Shown: one piece after another, positions 16,456 to 24,995 of the stretch | Layout: each line of letters opens with the position of its first letter | Position numbering within the stretch: the first letter of the stretch is position 1 | Assembly (NCBI GenBank): GCA_031265435.1 | Contig: JAISCR010000001.1 | Location: forward strand, 1 to 42,132 | Reading direction: 5' to 3' | Source of the DNA: Treponema sp. | GTDB taxonomy: Bacteria; Spirochaetota; Spirochaetia; Treponematales; Breznakiellaceae | DNA length: 42,132 nt | The notes under the pieces: generated by a model | Told to the model about the DNA's origin: nothing | The model's database searches: none | What the model saw: only the letters and a program-made list of their open reading frames with translations | Program-made: the position numbers and the translations under genes

Positions 16456-16504
16456 CACTATTTCATTAATAATGCCTCTATTGTAATGAAATACACGGTA
16501 TAAT
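16456..16504 (+). promoter_or_regulatory. 24-bp repeat copy 2 and regulator promoter region
   Basis: The 24-bp repeat (16456-16479) with palindrome CATTAATAATG (16464-16474) is followed by TATAAT at 16499-16504. A larger inverted repeat ATTTCATTA (16460-16468) / TAATGAAAT (16484-16492) overlaps it. The layout suggests autoregulation of the downstream GntR/LacI-type regulator. Confidence 0.5.
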
Positions 16505-16537
16505 ATACTCCCGAAAGGGAAATGCGGAGTATTAATT

Positions 16538-17539
16538 ATGCCAAAAAAGGTTTTTGATTCTTTTTTCAGCACTATCATCAGGAATATTAAAAACAACTAC
16601 CATGAGGGAGATAAATTCCTTTCCCTCCGGGAAATTGCCGAACAGTACAAGGTAAGTCTCCAGACCGCCCAGCGGGGAGTCAAGAAGCTTGAAGATTTCG
16701 GATATATCTCTGTAAAGCGCAAGGCGGGCATCACGGTTCAGTCACTGCGGCCCCGGAAAAAACTTGAAAATTACAAAATCTCGGTAGTATCGGCCAGGCA
16801 GGATGCCCGCTTCAACGATGCCTTTTTCCGGGGTATACGGGAGACTGCCGAAGAGAAGGGCATGCTGGCCCGCTTCGAAAATATTCCCGACATGGATTAC
16901 CGTTCCCTGCAATTTGGCGACTATCTGTTATCCCTGGATGCGGACGGCATCATCGCCCTCTATTTTAACAATGCTTCCCTGTCCTTCTACCATGTGATGC
17001 GGGAAGGCATGGATATTGTAAGCGACATCATCCTCGATGATCTGCCCATACTTCCCTCCGTGCAGACCGATAACTACCACCATTCCCGCGCCGCGGGGCG
17101 TATATTCCTGGAAAATGGTTACCGCCGTTTCCTGGTGATCGGCTACTATCCCCGGAAGGGTAACCGCCGTTTTGAAGGCCTGTACGATACCATCAAAGAA
17201 GAAAGCGATGATGTGCAGTATATATGCCTCACCAACGAGGGGGCCATGAATGCCATCGACAGTTTCTTTCACCGTTTCAATTCCCGCTGCGCCGTGTATA
17301 CCGTTGACTATTCGGCAAATTACATCGCCGGGGCAAAATTTATTCAGTACAAGATCCCGGTAAAAAACGACAACTTCCTGGTCTACGACTGCGAAGAGGA
17401 GGCCTTCAGCTACCATGGACTTATACCGGTAAAGCGGGCAGGCCCTTCGTTCCATACTCTCGGTTCGGAACTCTGCAAAGTACTGATAGCCAAACGGGAA
17501 ACCGGTGAGTATCCCCATCCCAGACAGCGTAAAATCTAA
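16538..17539 (+). CDS. GntR-type transcriptional regulator with LacI-like sensor
   Basis: A 333-aa DNA-binding regulator. Residues 1-70 form a GntR winged helix (LSLREIAEQYKVSLQTAQRG, then KKLEDFGYISVKRKAGI). Residues 80-320 are a periplasmic-binding-protein-like sensor of the LacI/GalR type, a hybrid seen in AraR-like sugar regulators. GGAG lies 8 nt before the ATG. Its position just upstream of the transporter/glycosidase operon makes an oligosaccharide-responsive repressor likely. A shared 11-bp palindrome CATWAWTWATG upstream of itself, of the Uma2 gene and of the transporter is the best candidate operator. The ligand is unknown. Confidence 0.8.
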   Translation: MPKKVFDSFFSTIIRNIKNNYHEGDKFLSLREIAEQYKVSLQTAQRGVKKLEDFGYISVKRKAGITVQSLRPRKKLENYKISVVSARQDARFNDAFFRGIRETAEEKGMLARFENIPDMDYRSLQFGDYLLSLDADGIIALYFNNASLSFYHVMREGMDIVSDIILDDLPILPSVQTDNYHHSRAAGRIFLENGYRRFLVIGYYPRKGNRRFEGLYDTIKEESDDVQYICLTNEGAMNAIDSFFHRFNSRCAVYTVDYSANYIAGAKFIQYKIPVKNDNFLVYDCEEEAFSYHGLIPVKRAGPSFHTLGSELCKVLIAKRETGEYPHPRQRKI

Positions 17540-17596
17540 TTGATATGATATACTGTTATGAAAAAATAATATTTCCGGTAAATTTATAAATTCTTC

Positions 17597-17626
17597 TTGA
17601 CGATTCATAATTTATGGGGAAATAAT
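17597..17626 (+). promoter_or_regulatory. transporter operon promoter with operator palindrome
   Basis: TTGACG (17597-17602), 18-nt spacer, AATAAT (17621-17626). The palindrome CATAATTTATG (17606-17616) sits between the two hexamers. It fits CATWAWTWATG together with the sites at 15796 and 16464. Confidence 0.6.
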
Positions 17627-17633
17627 AACAGGA

Positions 17634-17671
17634 AACGGGAGAGACTCTGTGTGCTATTCCCGTTATTTTTT
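17634..17671 (+). terminator. terminator-like hairpin in operon leader
   Basis: AACGGGA (17634-17640) pairs with TCCCGTT (17658-17664), followed by ATTTTTT. It lies just after the predicted transcription start and 20 nt before the ribosome-binding site of the first operon gene. It could end readthrough from the regulator gene or attenuate the operon. Confidence 0.45.
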
Positions 17672-17693
17672 CATTTCATCCCGAAGGAGGATC

Positions 17694-19630
17694 ATGATGA
17701 ACAAAAAACGCGTATATGCGGCGCCGGCTCTGCTTCTGGCAGTAACCTTGATCGCCGCGCCTGCACTTTTTGCAGGCGGCAGGTCCCAGCCCGCCGGGGG
17801 GGGGGGGGTAGTAAATTAACCGATGTGGGTACACCCAGGGAAGAAACCCTGGTTGTAGACATACTCAACGGCTACAATGCAGACCCCATGCAGATGAATC
17901 CCTACCTGCCCGGCTCGGTTTCCATGGACTCAGGTCTCCATCAGCTCATTTTCAACCATCTCTGGGAAATTGACACCATGAAAGGTGTGCAGTATCCGGA
18001 ATTGGCCGCGGAAATGCCCCAGCCTGTGGATAATACGATGAAAAAGTTCCGTTTCAAGGTTCGCGAAGGTGTCAAATGGACTGACGGGGTAGATTTTACT
18101 GCTGCCGATATTGAGTTCACCATCAACATGATCCTCAAGACTAAGGAACTGGGCTACAACGGTTACCTTGCAAGTATCGTCGCGAGCTGCAGGGCGGTAG
18201 ACAGGTACACGATCGAGATGGAAACGGTAAACCCCGAAGCGAAGCTCTCCCAGAAGCTGGGTGTCGTTATCTGGGGACAGACTCTCCGCATCGTACCCAA
18301 ACATATCTGGGAGAAGGAAGATCCCCGAACCTTCAAGAATTCCAACCCGGTAGGCTGCGATTCATATATTCTCAAAGATCGCGACAGGACACAGGGAAGC
18401 TGGTTCCTCTATGAAAAACGGAATGACTGGCAGAACAGCGTCTCCGGAAAGATTGCCGGCGAACCCAAGCCCAAATATGTACTCTTCAAATTCTTCGGCA
18501 ACGAAGAGAAGCGGATCATGGCGGCTATCAACAATGATCTTGATATTCTTCAGGATATCACTCCCGAGAGCATGGAGATCCTTCTCCAGCGGAGTAAAAC
18601 CATACAGGCATGGTACAACGGCTTCCCCTATGCGGATATGAACGATCCCTGTCAGCGTGGAATGTCTTTCAATTGTCTGGTGGCTCCCTATAACAATCCT
18701 GAAGTCCGCTGGGCTCTGGCTCTTGCTACCGACATCAAGGCCGTATCCATGGCTACCTTCGGAGGCATGCTCCGGGTTTCCGCCATTCAGGTACCTCCCA
18801 TTGATATTCTCCAGACTACCTACCACAAACCTATGGTCAGCTGGCTGAGAAATTTCGCCCTCTCTGACGGTTACAAGCCCTTTGACGACAGTTATGCCAA
18901 GGAGATCAACGCCATGTTGAGGGCCGAAGGCAAGGAGGGGCTTCCTTCGGGCGCCCAGCAGGAAATTGATGTCTTCGGCGTGGGCTGGTGGAAATACGAT
19001 GTGGCCCAGGCTGCCAAAATGCTGGAACGGAACGGTTTCAGACGCTCAGGCGGCAGATGGCTGCTCCCCGACGGCAAACCCTGGCAGATCAGCATCCTGG
19101 CTCCCGCGGACTTTGAAGTACAGTCGATGAGGCTTGCCTTTGCGGTAGCCGATTCCTGGAGAAAGTTCGGTATTGAAGCCGAGGTAAAGCAGATGGATCA
19201 GGCGAGCTTCTGGAACGCCGAATCTACCGGAACTTTTGAAGTTGGTTCCTTCTGGCCTTCCTGCGGACTTCTCCCCGATACCAGCGCCAATATGCAGCAG
19301 TGGCACAAGCAGTACATCGTTCCCGTAGGCCAGCTTGCCCCCGGCAACGCGGATCGCTGGGCCAATGACCGGGTCAGCCAGCTTCTTGATGAACTGGCGA
19401 ACCTTCCTTCGGATAATCCCCAGGTAATCCAGAAGATCACCGAAATCAACCAGGAATTCGTAAAGGGCATTCCCTTCCTGCCCATGTTCGGCACCTCCAA
19501 GTTCGTACCGGTGAATACCTATTACTGGAAAGATTTCCAGACCATCGATAATCCCTTTGAAGGGCCATGGTGGTGGTGGTCTCAGTTCAAGTACTATCTG
19601 CCTCACTACAGTCCCACTGGGAACAAGTAA
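17694..19630 (+). CDS. family 5 solute-binding protein, frameshifted at a G13 tract
   Basis: The extracytoplasmic substrate-binding protein of the Opp/Dpp-type transporter. The true start is one of two ATG codons (17694, 17697) behind AAGGAGG. It encodes a signal peptide (basic NKKR, hydrophobic core, APALFAGG). Thirteen G at 17796-17808 put this frame into a stop at 17817-17819; the mature domain is in another frame until 19630. Fourteen or eleven G would restore one protein of about 645 residues. The mature part has the SBP_bac_5 pattern: FKVREGVKWTDGVDFTAADI early, NDLDILQDITPE in the middle, and a C-terminal FVKGIPFLPMFGT block. It may be phase-variable, corrected by slippage, or a sequencing error. 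Next to a GH172 gene it may bind oligosaccharides rather than peptides. Confidence 0.85.
17796..17808 (+). repeat. poly-G tract of 13
   Basis: A run of 13 G between the signal peptide and the mature domain of the solute-binding protein. Length changes here toggle the reading frame. Poly-G tracts in Treponema pallidum are known to vary in length. Confidence 0.95.
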
Positions 19631-19671
19631 TCTGTTCTCTTGTGAGAAGAACAACATAGTGTAATCATTGA

Positions 19672-19704
19672 CTGCGGTACGGCTCATCACCGTGCCGCAG
19701 TTTT
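19672..19704 (+). terminator. intra-operon terminator/attenuator
   Basis: CTGCGGTACGG (19672-19682) pairs with CCGTGCCGCAG (19690-19700) over 11 bp with one G-T pair and a 7-nt loop, followed by TTTT. Its position after the binding-protein gene would let only part of transcription reach the permease genes, as is usual when the binding protein is needed in excess. Confidence 0.75.
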
Positions 19705-19720
19705 CAAAAGGGGGCGGAAG

Positions 19721-20719
19721 GTGAATTTCTTCAAATTTCTGGGTTCCAGGCTTCTGACATTCTTCATGGTTGTCTTTATAGGCGTTACAACGGTATTTTT
19801 CGTACCCAGATTCATGCCCACAAGTCCGGTAGAGGCGATGATAGGCAAGCTTACCAGCAGGGCTTCTACCATGGATCCTGTTGCGGTAATGACACTGAGG
19901 GAATCCCTCAATGAGTCTTTCGGTCTTAACGGCTCCCTCTCAAGCCAGTATTTTGGTTTCCTGAAGCGGGTGCTTATCACCCACGATTTTGGGCCTTCCC
20001 TCACGGCCTACCCTACCCCGGTAATTGAGATGATTGGCCGGGCCCTGCCCTGGACTTTCGGCCTCCTCCTTACTTCTACGCTTATCGCGTGGTTCTTTGG
20101 AAACCTTATAGGCCTTATTGCCGGTTTCCGCAGAAAAACCGTTTATTCAAAGATTCTTGAATCCATCGCCATCGTCTTTTATCCGATTCCCTATTATATT
20201 TTTGCATTGACATTGATAATGCTTTTCTGTTTTGTGTTTCCTGTATTTCCCCTCACGTTTACCATCGTGGGATCTCCTGCAACGCTGGCCTACTGGCAGA
20301 ACATATTACGGAACGCATTTCTTCCCGGCCTGTCGATCATCCTTACCGGATTCGGCTGGTGGGTTATCAGCATGAAAACAATCTCTACAGGCGTCTCCGA
20401 AGAAGACTATATATTCTTTGCCCGGCTCAAGGGACTAAGCGAAACAAAGGTAATGACCAATTATGTGCTCCCAAACGCTACCCTGCCGCAGATTACGTTT
20501 CTGGCCCTGCAGATGGGTACGATTTTTAACGGCGCGTTGATTACCGAAATGCTCTTCGGGTATCCCGGCGTAGGAAGCCTTATCTACTACGGCATCCTTC
20601 AGGCGGATTATAATCTCATCATGGGAACAATCAGCATCTCTATCATTGCGGTGGCAACGGCAACCCTGATAGTGGATCTGCTGTATCCTTTCTTCGATCC
20701 GCGGATCCGTTACAAGTAG
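19721..20719 (+). CDS. ABC transporter permease, DppB/OppB type
   Basis: A 332-aa inner-membrane permease with six predicted helices. The start is GTG at 19721 behind AAGGGGGCGG. The first helix is followed by a long periplasmic stretch with the family's FVPRFMPTSPVEAM block. The cytoplasmic EAA loop, which docks the ATPases, is near residue 230 (EEDYIFFARLKGLSETKV). The C-terminal FDPRIRYK is typical of the DppB/OppB group. It forms the channel with the next gene's product. Confidence 0.88.
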   Translation: MNFFKFLGSRLLTFFMVVFIGVTTVFFVPRFMPTSPVEAMIGKLTSRASTMDPVAVMTLRESLNESFGLNGSLSSQYFGFLKRVLITHDFGPSLTAYPTPVIEMIGRALPWTFGLLLTSTLIAWFFGNLIGLIAGFRRKTVYSKILESIAIVFYPIPYYIFALTLIMLFCFVFPVFPLTFTIVGSPATLAYWQNILRNAFLPGLSIILTGFGWWVISMKTISTGVSEEDYIFFARLKGLSETKVMTNYVLPNATLPQITFLALQMGTIFNGALITEMLFGYPGVGSLIYYGILQADYNLIMGTISISIIAVATATLIVDLLYPFFDPRIRYK

Positions 20720-20729
20720 GGGGCGCCGA

Positions 20730-21572
20730 ATGTTTAAATCCCTTAGATACTGGAATTTTCGCCTCTGGTGCGGTTCTATTATGCTTGCGTTTTTCCTGAT
20801 CCTCGGCTTTGTTCTTCCCCTCTTCCTGGAGGGAAACGCTGCGGCCTGGAGTACCTTCCCCCGGAACCTGAAGCCTTCCCCGGAACATTTTCTCGGGACT
20901 ACCAATCTGGGCCAGGACACTTTCTGGCTTCTGACAGCATCAATACATAATTCCTTTATTATCGGTTTTCTGGTTGCCTCCATGGCGACTGTCATCGGGG
21001 TACTGGCAGGGCTCATTGCAGGCTTTGTAGGGGGAGGGGTAGATCGCGTTATTACCCTTCTGGCAGATTCTTTCATTGTTATACCCTCACTCCCCATACT
21101 GATACTGCTTTCTACCCTGCTCAAGGGAAACGCTTCGGTACTCTATGTTTCTATCGTACTCATTATATTTAACTGGCCCTGGCCTGCCCGGCAGGTGCGT
21201 TCCATGGCCCTGTCACTGCGGGAACGGGATTTTATCAGTACGGCCATTTTTTCAGGCCAGTCGCTGCTGGAGACCATTGTAAAAGAAGTACTCCCCTTTG
21301 TCCGGGACTGGGGCATCGCAAATTTTATCAACACAATCCTTGTTGCCATTGCTACCGAATCGGGCCTTGCGGTAATAGGACTGTCGAGTAACGAAAAGGC
21401 GACTCTGGGAACCATGATCTACTGGGCCAATCAGCATCAGGCGATGCTTGCGGGCCGCTGGTGGTGGATAGGCTCTCCGGTTGTCACCACGGCGTTGATC
21501 TTCATCAGCCTCTTTTTAACCATGACCGGTTACCAGAACTACAACGCAAAGAGGAGGGGAAAGGATGCTTGA
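20730..21572 (+). CDS. ABC transporter permease, DppC/OppC type
   Basis: A 280-aa permease with about six helices. The N-terminal FLGTTNLGQDTFWLL segment is the DppC/OppC hallmark (normally LGTDxxGRDxxSR). The EAA loop is near residues 155-175 (RSMALSLRERDFISTAIFSGQS). It starts 10 nt after dppB-like and overlaps the following ATPase gene by 8 nt. Length is close to the family norm. Confidence 0.88.
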   Translation: MFKSLRYWNFRLWCGSIMLAFFLILGFVLPLFLEGNAAAWSTFPRNLKPSPEHFLGTTNLGQDTFWLLTASIHNSFIIGFLVASMATVIGVLAGLIAGFVGGGVDRVITLLADSFIVIPSLPILILLSTLLKGNASVLYVSIVLIIFNWPWPARQVRSMALSLRERDFISTAIFSGQSLLETIVKEVLPFVRDWGIANFINTILVAIATESGLAVIGLSSNEKATLGTMIYWANQHQAMLAGRWWWIGSPVVTTALIFISLFLTMTGYQNYNAKRRGKDA

Positions 21573-22569
21573 ACTGAAACACCTCTCCGCCCGCTACGAC
21601 ACCGTTTCGGGCTATGTCAATGCCGTAGATGATGTGAATCTTACAATCAAGCGGAATGAAATTTTTGGTATTGCAGGAGAATCCGGCTGCGGCAAAAGCA
21701 CCCTGCTCAAGGTGATGTACGATCTTGTCCAGTTTCCCCTGGAGATTTCCCGGGGAGAAGTAAGTCTGGAACACCGGAATAAAGACGGTAGTATTACTGT
21801 TTACCACAGTGGAGAGATCCATAAAAGCTGGTGGCGGCTTATTTCCTATATACCCCAGGGAGCCATGCATGTAATGAATCCTGTTACCAGGGTACGGAAT
21901 CAGTTTTTCGACACGGTGAGTAAATACCACAAGAAGAGAAGCAAAAAGGAAATGGAAGCTGATATTGTTCAGTATCTTCGGGAACTGGAACTGCCTGCCG
22001 ATGTGCTTGGCGCCTATCCGCATCAGCTTTCAGGTGGAATGCGCCAGCGGGCGCTCATTGCCCTGGCAACATTTCTGTCGCCGGAGATTGTGCTGGCCGA
22101 TGAGCCTACCACGGCGCTGGATGTAGTGGTACAGCGGGGCATATTGACCATGCTTAAACGTACCCAAAAGCGTCTGGGAAATTCCATGGTGATCGTTTCC
22201 CACGACATGGGGGTACACTATCAAATTACCGACCGGCTGGGAATCATGTATGCAGGTAAGCTTATCGAAGCCGGACCGACCATGGATATTTTTGAAAGAC
22301 CCGGCCATCCCTATGCACGGATGCTCATCGCGGCCCTGCCCCGGTTGGGGGATTCGAGCCAGAAAGAAGGTATTCCCGGTACCCCTCCGAGTCTTCGGAA
22401 TCCGCCGCCGGGCTGCCGTTTTGCCGAACGTTGTCCCGATGCCCTCGAACGCTGCAGGACTACAGAACCCCTGAACTACCAGGTGGGAAAAGACCATACG
22501 GCAAGCTGCCACCTTCTTGATGGAAAGGCGCCGCCGTCCGAAGATGAAGGAGGGCAGGCACATGGGTAA
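21565..22569 (+). CDS. ABC transporter ATPase, OppD/DppD type
   Basis: A 334-aa ATPase. Walker A is GESGCGKST (about residues 38-46), the signature is LSGGMRQR, and Walker B is IVLADEPTTALD, followed by the switch His in VIVSHDMG. The C-terminal extension carries the peptide/oligosaccharide-transporter Cys motif GCRFAERCPDALERC, a cluster-binding region in some relatives. AGGAGGGGAAAGG lies upstream. It pairs with the OppF-type ATPase encoded next. Confidence 0.9.
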   Translation: MLELKHLSARYDTVSGYVNAVDDVNLTIKRNEIFGIAGESGCGKSTLLKVMYDLVQFPLEISRGEVSLEHRNKDGSITVYHSGEIHKSWWRLISYIPQGAMHVMNPVTRVRNQFFDTVSKYHKKRSKKEMEADIVQYLRELELPADVLGAYPHQLSGGMRQRALIALATFLSPEIVLADEPTTALDVVVQRGILTMLKRTQKRLGNSMVIVSHDMGVHYQITDRLGIMYAGKLIEAGPTMDIFERPGHPYARMLIAALPRLGDSSQKEGIPGTPPSLRNPPPGCRFAERCPDALERCRTTEPLNYQVGKDHTASCHLLDGKAPPSEDEGGQAHG

Positions 22570-23536
22570 TAACCTTGAATTTAAAGAGCTTACCCGGGAA
22601 TTCCGTATGGGGAGCATGATCTTCGGAAGCAGGATAACTGCGGTGGATCATGTTTCCCTAAAGATTGAATCCGATAAACCCTGGATCATGAGCATTGTAG
22701 GGGAATCGGGAAGCGGCAAGACCACTCTTGCGCGGATGCTGCTGAGGCTGCTGGAACCCAGCGGCGGTGAAATATTTGTAGACGATACCCCTCTTTCCGC
22801 CTACAGCAAAAATAAAAAACAGTTCTACCGTAAGGTACAGCCAATTTTCCAGAATCCCTTTACCAGTTTCAGCACCAGAAGGACTGTCGAAAGCTATCTC
22901 TTTGAAACAGCAGTCAATCTGGAAGTGGCGAAAAACCGGGCTGAGGCAGAGGATGTTATCGTCAATGTCCTCCATTCGGTGGGGTTGGATTACGAACAGG
23001 TAAAAGGAAAATACACCGCCCAGTTTTCGGGCGGGGAACTGCAGCGAATCTCCGTTGCAAGGGCGCTGATCCCCAAACCGGCGCTGATTCTGGCGGATGA
23101 ACCGGTAGCCATGATCGACGCTTCCATGCGCATGAACATTGTCAATCTCTTCAAGTCCCTGAAGGCCGATTATAACGTAAGCTTTATCTATATTACTCAC
23201 GATCTCTCAACCGCCTACTATGTGAGTAACTATATCGCTGCGCTTTACCGGGGAAACCTTGTCGAATTCGGAAACGCGCAGGAGGTATTGAACAATCCGG
23301 CGCATCCCTATACGGAACTGCTCCTTGAGTCGATCCCCAGGGTAGGAAAACTCTGGGACGATGCAAAAGTACTGCCGGATATCGAAAGCAGGGAGTATCA
23401 GCTGGGGGCCTGCAAGCTGGTAGGCCGCTGCCCCTATGCCAAAGAGATCTGCAGGAGCAAGAAACCCGGCATGGTGGATCTTTCTCCCGAACACCGGGTG
23501 CTCTGTTACAAATACAACAACTATAACGCAACATAA
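22562..23536 (+). CDS. ABC transporter ATPase, OppF/DppF type
   Basis: A 324-aa ATPase. I place the start at 22562, behind GAAGGAGGG and overlapping the previous gene by 8 nt. Walker A is GESGSGKTT, the signature FSGGELQRISVARAL, Walker B LILADEPVAMID (Met replaces the usual Thr-Ser stretch), and the switch His lies in IYITHDLS. The C-terminus has the paired Cys segment KLVGRCPYAKEIC. Together with the OppD-type protein it powers the transporter. Confidence 0.9.
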   Translation: MGNNLEFKELTREFRMGSMIFGSRITAVDHVSLKIESDKPWIMSIVGESGSGKTTLARMLLRLLEPSGGEIFVDDTPLSAYSKNKKQFYRKVQPIFQNPFTSFSTRRTVESYLFETAVNLEVAKNRAEAEDVIVNVLHSVGLDYEQVKGKYTAQFSGGELQRISVARALIPKPALILADEPVAMIDASMRMNIVNLFKSLKADYNVSFIYITHDLSTAYYVSNYIAALYRGNLVEFGNAQEVLNNPAHPYTELLLESIPRVGKLWDDAKVLPDIESREYQLGACKLVGRCPYAKEICRSKKPGMVDLSPEHRVLCYKYNNYNAT

Positions 23537-23558
23537 TTATTATGGAGGAATGAATTTT

Positions 23559-24680
23559 ATGAACAACTTTGGACTAATGGCTCTGTCTCAGCTTAAAAGT
23601 GGAAAATCCCGCTCTATCTCCGCGGAAAATCCCAGGGGTGAACGCGGCGCCGGCGGAAAGGAAGCTTCCAACCTCGGGCCCGGACGCAAAGGCAGGCCCT
23701 GCATCGTCCTGCCGCAGGGAAAGGAAACGGCGCTGGCGGAAATTGCAGGCCCCGGACTTATCAACAGTTTCTGGATCACCTGCGCGCAAAATGGCGAAAA
23801 AGGCTACTACATCCTGAGGGATCTTGTATTCAGAATCTATTGGGATGACGCCGTCTCCCCTTCGGTTGAAGTTCCCTTGGGGGATTTTTTCTGCTGCGGA
23901 TTCGGCGCCCGATGCAAGGTAAACTCCCTGCCCATCTCGGTCAATCCCACAGGCGGTATGAATTCCTTCTTTCCAATGCCTTTCCGCAAGAGCGCCAGAA
24001 TCACTGTCGAAAATCAGCATCTTACCGAAGTACCCGGTTTCTTCTATCAGATTAACTACACGCTTGATGAAGTTGATGACAATTCGGCCTATTTCCATGC
24101 CCAGTGGCGGCGCGAAAACCTTAGTTCCAAAGGCAGGGATTATACGATCCTTGAAGGAGTTTCCGGCAAAGGCCACTATGTGGGAACCTATCTTGCATGG
24201 ACTGCCTGTGAACGTTTCTGGTGGGGCGAGGGAGAGATGAAGTTTTACCTGGATGGGGACAGCCGGTATCCCACGATCTGTGGTACGGGAACCGAAGACT
24301 ACTTCGGCGGCGCGTGGTGTTTCTACGAAGAAGAAAACGGGCAGCAGAATGAAGTTACCTATTCGGGCCCCTTCCTGGGACACCATTATTTTTCCGGGCT
24401 TGAAAGTTCCAGGAGTTTCCTGAGTTTCGGCGGAAAGGATCAGTACAAGCTGAATAAAGTCTACGATGTTATGCCGAAACACGGACTCTACCGCTTCCAT
24501 ATAATGGATCCCATCATGTTTGAAAAGGATATCCGGGTGACTGTTCAGCAGATAGGACACGATCAATACGAACTTTTTGAACGGACAGACGACATTGCTT
24601 CTGTGGCCTACTGGTATCAGGATAAGCCCTGCGGGAATTTCCCCACATTGCCCCCTGCCAGGGAACGCTGGCCCCGTTAA
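23559..24680 (+). CDS. DUF2961 protein, GH172-type glycosidase
   Basis: A 373-aa protein of DUF2961, the family classified as glycoside hydrolase GH172; characterised members act on alpha-fructofuranosyl and D-arabinofuranosyl linkages. GGAGG lies 10 nt before the ATG at 23559. An earlier ATG at 23550 is too close to it. Family hallmarks are NPTGGMNSFFPMPF (about residues 129-142), WWGEGEMKFYLDGD (221-234) and CGTGTEDYFGGAW (241-253). Glu224 or Glu226 and Glu246 are the likely catalytic acids by position. No signal peptide is seen, so it should act on imported substrate. The tight link with the transporter suggests the operon takes up a furanoside-containing oligosaccharide. Confidence 0.8.
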   Translation: MNNFGLMALSQLKSGKSRSISAENPRGERGAGGKEASNLGPGRKGRPCIVLPQGKETALAEIAGPGLINSFWITCAQNGEKGYYILRDLVFRIYWDDAVSPSVEVPLGDFFCCGFGARCKVNSLPISVNPTGGMNSFFPMPFRKSARITVENQHLTEVPGFFYQINYTLDEVDDNSAYFHAQWRRENLSSKGRDYTILEGVSGKGHYVGTYLAWTACERFWWGEGEMKFYLDGDSRYPTICGTGTEDYFGGAWCFYEEENGQQNEVTYSGPFLGHHYFSGLESSRSFLSFGGKDQYKLNKVYDVMPKHGLYRFHIMDPIMFEKDIRVTVQQIGHDQYELFERTDDIASVAYWYQDKPCGNFPTLPPARERWPR

Positions 24681-24685
24681 AATCC

Positions 24686-24994
24686 ATGGGCAAAGGCCGC
24701 CTGCCCCGAATAATTTTAAGGGATAAAACCGGTAAACTTCTTTTTGAAAAGAAACTTACCGGCCTTCCCCTGAAAGAAGAGGCAATTATTGCAGGAACAG
24801 TTAAATACTACGATGATCCCAACCCCTGCATCATCCGGCGTTCCGCGGTGATGCGGCTCTTCTTTGCCGAGTTGTCGGAGATTCTTTTGCCCTATACGGA
24901 CAAGGAAGCTGTCGCAATAGAAACACTGCCTCCCCGGTTCAACGAACTGACTGATTTCCCTCCCGGGACGGCAATACTGGAAATACATCAATAA
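24686..24994 (+). CDS. hypothetical protein, 102 aa
   Basis: Not recognised. A soluble protein with no signal peptide or membrane segment and a single Cys (NPCIIRRSA). It looks alpha/beta, with a basic start (MGKGRLPRIILRDK). It begins 5 nt after the GH172 stop without a clear ribosome-binding site and ends 1 nt before the next start, so it is embedded in the operon and probably translated by coupling. Its link is equally close to the glycosidase and to the redox genes that follow. Confidence 0.6.
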   Translation: MGKGRLPRIILRDKTGKLLFEKKLTGLPLKEEAIIAGTVKYYDDPNPCIIRRSAVMRLFFAELSEILLPYTDKEAVAIETLPPRFNELTDFPPGTAILEIHQ

Positions 24995-24995
24995 T

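Noticed and set aside
17597-17693. Upstream TTG start giving one uninterrupted 677-codon binding protein
   Set aside because: The TTG is the -35 of the promoter, has no ribosome-binding site and would replace a perfect signal peptide with nonsense. The frameshift at G13 explains the data better.
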